Assembly: GCA_002429385.1 (NCBI GenBank)
Contig: DIZL01000072.1
Span: 141,031-159,540 of the forward strand
Direction of reading: 5' to 3'
Length of the DNA: 18,510 nt
Source of the DNA: Prolixibacteraceae bacterium UBA6029
GTDB lineage: Bacteria; Bacteroidota; Bacteroidia; Bacteroidales; Prolixibacteraceae
Shown: piece by piece, positions 1 to 6,487 of the stretch
Position numbering within the stretch: the first letter of the stretch is position 1
Layout: every line of letters begins with the position of its first letter
The notes under the pieces: generated by a model
Told to the model about the DNA's origin: nothing
The model's database searches: none
Seen by the model: the letters and a program-made list of their open reading frames with translations, nothing else
Program-made: the position numbers and the translations under genes

Positions 1-40
1 CGCAATGACGTGCTATGTCGCTTTTCGGAGTAGACTCATT
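1..40. repeat. Left copy of the window-terminal dispersed repeat
   Basis: Read as its reverse complement this segment matches 18393-18432 at 36 of 40 positions. It includes the shared blocks CTCCGAAAAGC and ACATAGCACGTCATTGCG. It lies about 60 bp beyond the 3' end of hisC. The CATTGCG end runs off the window edge, so the palindromic part seen in the right copy is missing here. This is a dispersed intergenic repeat of the CGTCATTGCGA type that is frequent in several bacterial phyla. The family assignment rests on general knowledge; the match between the two ends is seen directly. Confidence 0.8.
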
Positions 41-101
41 CTTTATTACTTGTTTCTTGTTCCATATTCCATATTCCTCTTTTCTCTTTCCTTTTTCCTC
101 T
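41..101. repeat. Pyrimidine-rich spacer after hisC
   Basis: A low-complexity T/C-rich stretch follows the hisC stop codon. It contains TTCCATATTCCATATTCC and several CTTTTTCC-like blocks. Very similar material sits in the hisD-hisC spacer, so hisC is flanked on both sides by the same type of sequence. No terminator hairpin is visible, so the operon may continue past the window edge. Confidence 0.5.
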
Positions 102-1133
102 TTAAATCAATTCCTTCAACGCTTTTCTCAGCTTCTTATTTTCAGTAGGCGAGCCAATGGTAATCCTTAGACAATCATCACAAAGCGCAATCTTTGAGCG
201 ATCACGTACAATGATTCCATATTCAGTCAGATGTTCGTAAATGCACCTTGCATCATGCATCTTCACCAGGATAAAATTAGCATCCGAGGGATAGATCACC
301 TGAACAAACGGCAAACTGAACAGTTTTTTCACCATTTTAGCCCGTTCATCAACAATGGTTTTTACCCATTCCTCCTTCTCCTGCAAATTCTCCAACAACT
401 CCATCGCCTTTTGCTGGGTCAGCATATTGATGTTGTAAGGGTATTTTATCTTATTAAATATACGAATAATTTCAGGTTGGGCAAATGCCATTCCCAGTCG
501 GATACCAGCCATTCCCCATGCTTTGGATAGCGTCTGTAAAATAACCAGGTTCTCGTACTTGTCCAGTTCAGGAAGCATGCTATGCTCAGGCGAAAAATCA
601 ATATAGGCTTCATCCACAACAACCAGGCCATCAAAACCCATCAGCAGCTTTACGATTTCGGCTTTATCCAACAGGTTTGCGGTAGGGTTATTGGGCGAAC
701 ATACAAAAATAACCTTGGTATATAAATTTGAAGTATCCAGTAACTTCTGGGCGCTGAATCCAAAATCCTCATTCAGTTTCACCTTTCGGACTTCCACATT
801 GTTGATATCAGCAGCAACCTGGTACATGCCATAGGTCGGGTCAATGGTAACCATGTTGTCGACTCCCGGCTCACAAAAAGCCCTGAAGATGATATCAATC
901 GGCTCATCACTTCCATTGCCCAGAAATATCTTCTCAGGTGCAACATCCTTAAGACTTGCTATTTTCTTTTTCAAATCCCACTGCAATGGATCGGGATAGC
1001 GGTTATAGGGTGCATTGAAAGGGTTCTCATTGGCATCCAGATAGACCTCTGCCTGACCAGTAAACTCATCCCTTGCCGAAGAATAAGCCTTCAGCGCCTT
1101 TATATTATTACGAATTAGTTTATCTATATTCAT
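102..1133 (-). CDS. hisC: Histidinol-phosphate aminotransferase
   Basis: This is a PLP-dependent fold-type I aminotransferase of 343 residues, typical for HisC. It transfers the amino group of glutamate to imidazole-acetol phosphate to give histidinol phosphate. Visible motifs are YLDANENP near residue 31, SPNNPTAN (146-153), VVVDEAYIDF (171-180, with the PLP-contacting Asp174 and Tyr177), and TLSKAWGMAGIRLG (201-214, with the Schiff-base Lys204 and the phosphate-binding Arg212). It is the third enzyme gene of the operon, 89 bp downstream of hisD. That spacer is long and repetitive, unlike the tight junctions upstream. hisB would be the usual next gene but lies outside the window. Function is very well supported by motifs and context. 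Confidence 0.97.
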   Translation of the reverse strand: MNIDKLIRNNIKALKAYSSARDEFTGQAEVYLDANENPFNAPYNRYPDPLQWDLKKKIASLKDVAPEKIFLGNGSDEPIDIIFRAFCEPGVDNMVTIDPTYGMYQVAADINNVEVRKVKLNEDFGFSAQKLLDTSNLYTKVIFVCSPNNPTANLLDKAEIVKLLMGFDGLVVVDEAYIDFSPEHSMLPELDKYENLVILQTLSKAWGMAGIRLGMAFAQPEIIRIFNKIKYPYNINMLTQQKAMELLENLQEKEEWVKTIVDERAKMVKKLFSLPFVQVIYPSDANFILVKMHDARCIYEHLTEYGIIVRDRSKIALCDDCLRITIGSPTENKKLRKALKELI

Positions 1134-1222
1134 CTTTCGTTTTCCTTTTTTCTTTTTTGATATTGGATATTGAATATTGAATATTGGTTATTTTCTTTTC
1201 CTTTTTCCTTTTTCCCTATTCC
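1134..1222. repeat. 7-bp tandem repeats and pyrimidine tract between hisD and hisC
   Basis: Four consecutive heptamers occur at 1159-1186: GATATTG, GATATTG, AATATTG, AATATTG. They are flanked on both sides by runs of CTTTTTCC and CCCTATT type. Tandem arrays of this kind are prone to slippage. The spacer separates two genes of one operon, and no terminator is visible in it. Confidence 0.7.
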
Positions 1223-2515
1223 CTATTCCTTATTTCTAATTTCATCCAACCTTAGCGTTACCGCATTCTTATGCCCATGAAGTTCTTCCGCTTCGGCCAT
1301 CGTTTCAATAACGGGGCCCAGATTCTTTATTCCTTCAGCGGTAATTTCCTGAAAGGTTATTTTTCGTATGAAACTGTCGATATTCACTCCACTGTATGAC
1401 CGTGCCCAGCCATTGGTAGGCAAGGTATGATTTGTTCCTGAAGCATAATCTCCGGCGCTTTCAGGTGTATAATTTCCAAGGAAAACTGATCCAGCGTTAA
1501 TGATCCTTTCCGCTACCTGGTGATAATTCTCCATCGAAATGATCAGGTGCTCAGGGGCATAACCATTAATCAAGTCAATCATTTCCTCTATCGAATCTAA
1601 TACAATGGCCTGACTGTTTGCCAAAGCCCTTGCTGCAATGGCCTTTCGAGGCAACTGAGCAAGTTGCTTTTCAATTTCTGATTCAACCTTCACCACCAGG
1701 TCATGCGAATTAGTCACCAACACCACCTGGCTATCAGGGCCATGTTCGGCCTGGGAGAGCAGATCGGCAGCAATGAATGAAGCGTTCGCCGTGTGATCAG
1801 CCATAACGGCTACCTCCGAAGGTCCTGCCGGCATATCGATGGCCACATCGCCTCTGCTGATCAGTTGTTTGGCTGCCATCACGTATTGATTGCCCGGCCC
1901 AAATATTTTATTAACCTTCGGGATACAATCCACCCCGTAAGCCATTGCTCCAATGGCCTGAACACCGCCAACCTTAAACAGTTTAGTCACTCCAACCAAA
2001 TGTGCGGCATATAAAATGGCAGGATGAATCTTACCCTCTTTATCAGGAGGAGTACAAAGGATGATTTCCTTACATCCTGCAATCTTAGCCGGAATAGCCA
2101 GCATGAGTACTGTTGAAAACAACGGAGCAGAGCCTCCCGGAATATATAAACCCACTTTCTCAATGCCGACTGGTTTCTGCCAGCAAAACACTCCGGCGCT
2201 TGTCTCAACTCTCCTGACTTCAGGAAGTTGTGACGCATGAAATTTCTGAATATTCCCTGCGGCTATCAGTATAGCTTCTTTCAATGATTCGTCAACCAAA
2301 TCAATAGCTTCAGCAAACTCCTGCTCCTGAACGGCGAAATCGCGGATGATCACCCCGTCGAATTTCTCAGTGTACTTACGGAGGACATCAACTCCACCAG
2401 TCTTTATATCATTCAGAATTAAGCTTACCTGACTTTCAAGCTCACTAACATCAAATAAGGGACGTTGGAGGATTTCGTTCCAACTGCTTTTGGGAGGATT
2501 AGTATATGTGATCAT
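1223..2515 (-). CDS. hisD: Histidinol dehydrogenase
   Basis: The product oxidises L-histidinol to L-histidine in two NAD-dependent steps and needs zinc. I place the start at the ATG at 2515. It gives 430 residues, the usual family length, and overlaps the stop of the transporter gene as ATGA. The longer open frame reaching 2605 only adds out-of-family sequence that overlaps the transporter. Zinc ligands by family alignment are Gln255 and His258 (SQAEHGPDSQ), Asp356 (ESAGDYASG) and His415 (ELHGHKNAV). The catalytic Glu322-His323 pair is in APEHLII, and DMPAGPSEV lies at 228-236. The 4-bp overlap suggests translational coupling to the upstream transporter gene. Confidence 0.97.
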   Translation of the reverse strand: MITYTNPPKSSWNEILQRPLFDVSELESQVSLILNDIKTGGVDVLRKYTEKFDGVIIRDFAVQEQEFAEAIDLVDESLKEAILIAAGNIQKFHASQLPEVRRVETSAGVFCWQKPVGIEKVGLYIPGGSAPLFSTVLMLAIPAKIAGCKEIILCTPPDKEGKIHPAILYAAHLVGVTKLFKVGGVQAIGAMAYGVDCIPKVNKIFGPGNQYVMAAKQLISRGDVAIDMPAGPSEVAVMADHTANASFIAADLLSQAEHGPDSQVVLVTNSHDLVVKVESEIEKQLAQLPRKAIAARALANSQAIVLDSIEEMIDLINGYAPEHLIISMENYHQVAERIINAGSVFLGNYTPESAGDYASGTNHTLPTNGWARSYSGVNIDSFIRKITFQEITAEGIKNLGPVIETMAEAEELHGHKNAVTLRLDEIRNKE

Positions 2516-3408
2516 GAGCGAAATAGTTTTAAGGGTATGAGTTTTAAGGCCAGAGCATTGCCTGCAAAAAGCAACAGGATACCTGCCACGGCTGCCAGTC
2601 CCCATTGGTAATTTTCGAAGAATGAGGATATGATTAATGCAATTACCGGAGCAATAAGGGTCGTGTATCCTGCGCGGTCAGGTCCAATGTCACCCACCAA
2701 CTTCAGGTATAAAGTAAAAGCTACAATCGATCCAAATATTGAAAGATAAAGCAATGAGGAGATATAGGGCAATGAAGCCTCGAATGAAAAGCTTCTGCCT
2801 GAAAGCGGTACCATCATCATCATCGCCAGACTACCATAGGTCATACTGAATGCATTTGTTTGAATAACAGGCAACTTACGTGTCTGGTTGTATTTCGATA
2901 GAATATTTCCCAATGAAGCCAATACAATCGAGCCTAAACAAAACAGCAAAGCCTGATAACCTATCACCAATTCTTCGGAGGTCTTCAGTTCGTGACTGAA
3001 TATCAGCAATGTACCTGCGATTCCCAAAACCGCACCCGCCATGACCTCTTTCCTGATCTTCCCCTTTAGTAGCAGATAATTGAAGAATATGTTGGTGAAT
3101 ATTGAGAATGAAAAGATTATCGCCACCACCCCGCTTGCAAGGCTTGTTTCGGCCATATATACCATCCAGTAATTAAACCCAAACAAAATCATTCCCTGAA
3201 GAATCATCAGCAAATGTTCACGAAAAGTGTACCGTAGGTTTAGTTTTCGGATCGCACTGTAAGCCATTAACAGCATACCGGCAATCAGAAAGCGATACAC
3301 GACCGACACCAGCGGATCGACATGCCCCAACTGAAACTTGATGGCAAACCATGTGGATCCCCAGATGAAACAGGGAACAATGAAATAGATGAGTTGTCTG
3401 AGTTTCAT
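2512..3408 (-). CDS. EamA/DMT-family membrane transporter within the his operon
   Basis: A 298-residue, very hydrophobic protein with about ten transmembrane segments arranged as two five-helix halves, as in the drug/metabolite transporter (EamA, RhaT-like) family. The N-terminus has the PCFIWGSTWFAIK motif common in EamA proteins. A second half begins around residue 150 (VIGYQALLFCLGSIVLASLGN). The gene starts 8 bp after the hisG stop codon, and its TGA overlaps the hisD ATG, so it is cotranscribed and probably translationally coupled with histidine genes. The substrate cannot be read from the sequence. Export of histidine, a pathway intermediate or a toxic analogue is an inference from position only. 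Many EamA proteins export amino acids or metabolites, but others import sugars or nucleosides. Confidence 0.9.
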   Translation of the reverse strand: MKLRQLIYFIVPCFIWGSTWFAIKFQLGHVDPLVSVVYRFLIAGMLLMAYSAIRKLNLRYTFREHLLMILQGMILFGFNYWMVYMAETSLASGVVAIIFSFSIFTNIFFNYLLLKGKIRKEVMAGAVLGIAGTLLIFSHELKTSEELVIGYQALLFCLGSIVLASLGNILSKYNQTRKLPVIQTNAFSMTYGSLAMMMMVPLSGRSFSFEASLPYISSLLYLSIFGSIVAFTLYLKLVGDIGPDRAGYTTLIAPVIALIISSFFENYQWGLAAVAGILLLFAGNALALKLIPLKLFRS

Positions 3409-3416
3409 GTTACGGA

Positions 3417-4277
3417 TTAATAAATCATCTTTTCTATCGGAATGACCAGAATTCCCGTTGCCCCGGCAGCTTTCAGCTTACCGATGATCACCCAGAAGTC
3501 TTTTTCGTCAATCACTGAATGTACCGAACTCCAGTCCTTTTCGGCCAGGGGCATTACCGTCGGGCTTTTCATCCCCGGCAAATAGGATTCGATTTCGGCC
3601 AGCTTATCGTTAGGAGCATTCAGCAGGATGTACTTCTTCTTTTCGGCACGCTGAACTGATTCCATCCTGAAGATCAATTCCTCCAGGATAGCCTTCTTCA
3701 CCTCCGATAAATTAGGATTCGCAATCAGCACAGCTTCCGACTTAATGACCACTTCTACCTCTTTCAGGCGGTTACTGACCAACGTACTGCCCGAACTAAC
3801 GATATCGAATATCGCGTCGGCCAATCCGATCCCAGGTGCTATTTCAACCGAACCGGTGATGACATGAATCTCGGCGCTGACCCCATTTTTCAGGAAATAG
3901 TCTTTCAGGATTTCAGGATATGAAGTGGCAATCTTTTTCCCGTTGAAATACTCCAACCCGGTGTACTCATCCGATTGGGGAATGGCTAACGACAACCTGC
4001 ATTTACTGAATCCAAGTTGTTTAACCACAACAACATTTTCGTTTTTCTCAAGCATTTCATTTTCACCAACCACACCAATGTCGGCTACTCCCATGGCTAC
4101 AGCCTGGGGGATATCGTCATCACGCAAGAACAAGGCTTCCAGCGGGAAATTGCTTGCCGTCGAAATCAGTTTTCTCGAGCTCAATGGCAGCTTTATGCCA
4201 GCCTCATCAATCAGTTTCAACGAATCTTCGTTTAATCGTCCTTTGGTCTGTACCGCAATTTTTAAGAGTCCTTCCAT
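3417..4277 (-). CDS. hisG: ATP phosphoribosyltransferase, long form
   Basis: First enzyme of histidine synthesis: it condenses ATP with PRPP to give phosphoribosyl-ATP and is normally feedback-inhibited by histidine. The start chosen at 4277 gives 286 residues beginning MEGLLKIAVQTKGRL, which matches the family N-terminus. An ATG at 4286 would add three residues (MLI) and cannot be excluded. The PRPP-binding segment GLADAIFDIVSSGSTL is at 151-166. The C-terminal part from about 208 onward is the ACT-like regulatory domain, so this is the long HisG that does not need HisZ. It is the first structural gene, and its start lies only about 12-22 nt after the T-run of the attenuator terminator. Confidence 0.97.
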   Translation of the reverse strand: MEGLLKIAVQTKGRLNEDSLKLIDEAGIKLPLSSRKLISTASNFPLEALFLRDDDIPQAVAMGVADIGVVGENEMLEKNENVVVVKQLGFSKCRLSLAIPQSDEYTGLEYFNGKKIATSYPEILKDYFLKNGVSAEIHVITGSVEIAPGIGLADAIFDIVSSGSTLVSNRLKEVEVVIKSEAVLIANPNLSEVKKAILEELIFRMESVQRAEKKKYILLNAPNDKLAEIESYLPGMKSPTVMPLAEKDWSSVHSVIDEKDFWVIIGKLKAAGATGILVIPIEKMIY

Positions 4278-4298
4278 AATCAACATCGGGTTTAAATC

Positions 4299-4327
4299 AA
4301 AAAAGGCCTACCTGTATGGTAAGCCTT
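4299..4327 (-). terminator. Attenuator terminator of the his operon
   Basis: On the minus strand, AAGGCTTACC (4327-4318), a 5-nt loop and GGTAGGCCTT (4312-4303) form a 10-bp stem with one G-U pair. It is followed by a run of six T (4304-4299). This is a textbook intrinsic terminator placed between the leader peptide and hisG. The 5' arm can instead pair with GGTAGGC in the leader (4376-4370), giving a 7-bp antiterminator. Confidence 0.9.
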
Positions 4328-4364
4328 CTTTTGGGTTAATATCTTTATAAAAACTTCAAAACAA

Positions 4365-4427
4365 TTACTGCCTACCTGCTAATAGAGTTACATGATGGTG
4401 GCCGTAATGTTTAAATGAATTTTTCAT
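4365..4427 (-). CDS. hisL: Histidine-rich leader peptide of the his attenuator
   Basis: A 20-codon open frame reads MKNSFKHYGHHHVTLLAGRQ and contains four histidine codons, at positions 7, 10, 11 and 12. The codons for Gly18-Arg19 and flanking bases contain CAGGTAGGC, an exact copy of the terminator's 3' arm sequence. A ribosome stalled on the last His codon would leave this copy free to pair with the terminator's 5' arm. A ribosome reaching the stop codon, three bases beyond it, would cover it and allow termination. GGCCACC at 4403-4397, within the His codons, could pair with the same segment as a third alternative. No strong Shine-Dalgarno site is seen. The architecture follows the classical enteric his leader; the peptide itself was identified here by translation. 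Confidence 0.9.
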   Translation of the reverse strand: MKNSFKHYGHHHVTLLAGRQ

Positions 4428-4447
4428 CTTTTCGTATTATAATGCTG

Positions 4448-4479
4448 CAATTATAGTTATAATCTGAAACTAAAACAAG
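4448..4479 (-). promoter_or_regulatory. Probable his operon promoter
   Basis: On the minus strand, CTTG (4479-4476), a 20-bp spacer and TATAATTG (4455-4448) match the Bacteroides TTTG / TAnnTTTG promoter pattern with one mismatch in each box. Spacing and downstream GCA are the same as in the rpoD promoter of this window. Predicted transcription starts near 4441, about 14 nt before the leader peptide ATG. Confidence 0.5.
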
Positions 4480-4608
4480 TTTTCAAATTACAGTTTTACG
4501 TACTTTACGTTTTATTAATATTTAATCGATAAAAGCCGTTCCGATTTCAATACGGAGGACCTGACTATACTCTTCGGAGGGAAATTCCTTACTATCCCCT
4601 TATGAATG

Positions 4609-4791
4609 TTTCATACCACTTTCATACCTCTTTCATACCTCTTTCAGTACAAATTCGTAACAAATTCGAATATAATTCGAGACAAATTCGTAACAAATTC
4701 GACCAGCTACGAATTTGTTACGAATTTGTCTCGAATTATATTCGAATTTGTACTGAAAGAGGTATGACAGTGGTATGATAGTGGTATGATA
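4609..4791. repeat. 183-bp inverted repeat built of phased 11-bp units
   Basis: Positions 4661-4701 pair perfectly with 4710-4750 (41 bp, 8-nt loop). Positions 4633-4649 pair perfectly with 4751-4767 (17 bp). The left arm has one extra 11-nt unit (4650-4660). Positions 4609-4632 pair with 4768-4791 at 20 of 24 positions. Both arms are tandem 11-mers in unbroken phase. Left-arm units start at 4609, 4620, 4631, 4642, 4653, 4664, 4675 and 4686, for example TTTCATACCTC, TTTCAGTACAA and ATTCGTAACAA, all of the form WTTCR followed by six bases. The right arm has about seven units. It lies between the divergently transcribed his leader and the GH105 gene. No coding function is supported. Confidence 0.95.
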
Positions 4792-4899
4792 GTGAAGAGA
4801 AGTATTCATATCGGGAACAGCAAGAGAAAACACCGGAATGAAAGGCCTGATATTTTTTTGTTCATTCCTTTATCCTGACTGAAGATAAAAATGAATTTG

Positions 4900-4907
4900 T
4901 ATGTTTG
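4900..4907 (+). promoter_or_regulatory. Probable -7 box of the GH105 gene
   Basis: TATGTTTG matches TAnnTTTG exactly. No good TTTG box is seen about 20 bp upstream. Transcription would begin near 4914, downstream of the ATG at 4901, which therefore cannot be the translation start. This supports the ATG at 4946. Confidence 0.45.
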
Positions 4908-4945
4908 TACAATCGATTGCAAGTTTTATTCCAAATCAACAAACC

Positions 4946-6043
4946 ATGAAAACAATATTTTCAATTCTTATCCTAGCCGGATTGTTAAGCATGAACATAT
5001 CTGCCAGAAATAAGGCGGATAAATGCTTCAGGCCAAAAGAAATTAAGAAGGCAATGAATAAGGCTGCCGAATGGCAGTTGGCCCATCCAAAACATGAATT
5101 GTATGATTGGACGAACGGGGCCTTTTATGCGGGTCTTTCGATGGCTTATAAGACTACCGGCAACCAAAATTTATTGGACGGCATGATGAAAATGGGTGAG
5201 GCCAACAAGTGGAGAGGCGGTCCCCGTCTGTTTCATGCAGATGATTACGCGATCTGTCAGACTTACGTAGACCTGTTCCGAATAAAAGAAGACCAGGCTA
5301 TGATACAGCCATTTATTGATAAAATGGAAGATTTTCTGAAGACTCCATTTCCAGTTAAAGGTATTGAACAAATCACTTGGTGGTGGTGTGACGCCCTATT
5401 TATGGCGCCTCCTGCCTTTGTCAAACTGTCGGTGACTACCGGCGATAAAAGGTATATGGAAAAAAGCGACCAGTTGTATCATGAATGTTATAATTTGCTT
5501 TACGACAAGGAGGAACACCTTTTTTCACGGGACCTGGGTTATGTAATTAAGGGCGATGCGAATGACCGCCGTGAGGCCAATGGAAAGAAAATATTCTGGT
5601 CGAGGGGGAACGGTTGGGTGATGGGGGGACTTGCCCTGGTGTTAAGTGAACTGCCAAAAGATTATAAAGAACGTGCATTTTATGAAACCCTTTTCAGGGA
5701 GATGGCTGAAAAAATTGCAAGTCTTCAACAGGAAGACGGTCTCTGGAGGGCCAGTCTGCTTGATCCGGCATCCTATCCGGGGGGAGAAGCGAGCGGTTCG
5801 GGATTTTACACCTACGCTATGGCCTGGGGGATCAATAATGGGTTGCTTAACCGGGAGAAATTCTTTCCGGTAGTTCGTAAGGCCTGGAAGGGGATGAACA
5901 ATCTGATTCAGGCCGATGGTCATGTGGGATGGTGTCAGCCCATCGGCGCTGATCCGAAGAAGAACTTTTCTGCTGAATCGTGGGAAGTCTATGGAACGGG
6001 TGCATTTCTTCTGGCAGGAAGCGAAGTTATCAAACTAAAGTAA
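4946..6043 (+). CDS. Secreted GH105 unsaturated rhamnogalacturonyl/glucuronyl hydrolase
   Basis: Glycoside hydrolase of family GH105 (YteR/RhiN-like), which removes the 4,5-unsaturated uronic acid left on oligosaccharides by polysaccharide lyases. The start at 4946 gives 365 residues with a signal peptide (MKTIFSILILAGLLSMNISA, likely cut near residue 20). An upstream in-frame ATG at 4901 overlaps the promoter box and is rejected. Family features are DWTNGAFYAGL (54-64), HADDY (97-101), WWWCDALFMAPP (145-156, with the likely general acid Asp149), WSRGNGWVMGGL (218-229), SGSGFYTYAMAWGINNG (283-299) and YGTGAFLLA near the end. It has no SusC/SusD, lyase or regulator next to it, so it is not part of a visible polysaccharide-utilization locus. 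The exact substrate (pectin, ulvan or glycosaminoglycan fragments) is open. Confidence 0.93.
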   Translation: MKTIFSILILAGLLSMNISARNKADKCFRPKEIKKAMNKAAEWQLAHPKHELYDWTNGAFYAGLSMAYKTTGNQNLLDGMMKMGEANKWRGGPRLFHADDYAICQTYVDLFRIKEDQAMIQPFIDKMEDFLKTPFPVKGIEQITWWWCDALFMAPPAFVKLSVTTGDKRYMEKSDQLYHECYNLLYDKEEHLFSRDLGYVIKGDANDRREANGKKIFWSRGNGWVMGGLALVLSELPKDYKERAFYETLFREMAEKIASLQQEDGLWRASLLDPASYPGGEASGSGFYTYAMAWGINNGLLNREKFFPVVRKAWKGMNNLIQADGHVGWCQPIGADPKKNFSAESWEVYGTGAFLLAGSEVIKLK

Positions 6044-6130
6044 TTCCAGTTTCTTCAAATGGATCGAAACGAAGGTTGTCTGACGGTTTGCAGGATTAAA
6101 TAATTGCATTTCAGAGACATCCTATTTCTC

Positions 6131-6160
6131 TTTGTCCCGTCAGGGACAGCATATTTACAG
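6131..6160. repeat. Dispersed palindromic repeat, copy 1
   Basis: The core GTCCC-GTCA-GGGAC (6134-6147) is followed by AGCATATTTACAG. It matches the short GTCCCGTTAGGGAC-type repeat that I recall as abundant in Bacteroidota intergenic DNA. Copy 2 lies 55 bp downstream in the same orientation. Confidence 0.75.
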
Positions 6161-6185
6161 AAAAGGTCAAATCACGTCAACCTCC

Positions 6186-6213
6186 TCTGTGTCGTTAGGT
6201 ACAGAATATTTAC
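6186..6213. repeat. Dispersed palindromic repeat, copy 2 (degenerate)
   Basis: It aligns over 28 bp with copy 1, sharing GTnnnGTnAGGnACAGnATATTTAC, and has about six differences. The palindrome is weakened because GTCCC has become GTGTC, so it looks like an older copy. Confidence 0.65.
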
Positions 6214-6279
6214 ATTCAGTACGTTAGCTACTATCAGATCACATTACAATATTGTGGGGAGAGCAAAGTCAATGGTGAA

Positions 6280-6487
6280 TTTTTAAGAATCTTACTTTTT
6301 TTAATTCAATTTTAGTAACCCGGCAATGACCCCCAGAGCCCAATCTTATCTATCTTATAAATGAATGATGAAAACAAAATGGGTATAAAGATCATTGAAT
6401 TCTATTTTCATAAGATAGATAAGATTAAAGCTGCGAAGGTTGATCTAAGTTACTAAGATTCTTTCAAAAAAGTAAGATTCTTAAAAA
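6280..6487. repeat. Nested 208-bp inverted repeat
   Basis: Three sets of complementary arms are nested. Positions 6280-6301 pair with 6466-6487 (22 bp perfect, containing AAGAATCTTACT). TTAGTAAC at 6312-6319 pairs with 6449-6456. AATCTTATCTATCTTAT at 6342-6358 pairs with 6410-6426 (17 bp perfect). The unpaired parts between the arms differ from side to side. It resembles a non-autonomous inverted-repeat element or a large structured RNA. No open frame of note lies inside. Confidence 0.85.

Noticed and set aside
2516..2605. N-terminal extension of hisD by 30 residues
   Set aside because: It lies wholly within the transporter coding region, is unlike HisD N-termini, and the ATGA overlap start gives the family length.
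4609..4791. CRISPR array as an explanation for the 11-bp repeats
   Set aside because: Units are 11 bp and contiguous with no spacers, and they form an inverted rather than direct arrangement. No cas genes are present.
4633..4833. Minus-strand 66-codon open frame across the 11-bp inverted repeat
   Set aside because: The frame is simply the repeat read through: it gives repeated CYEF and NKF segments and no family resemblance. The DNA-level symmetry explains it fully.
6104..6286. Plus-strand 60-codon open frame after the GH105 gene
   Set aside because: It runs through two copies of the palindromic repeat. The translation has no recognisable domain, signal or codon pattern.
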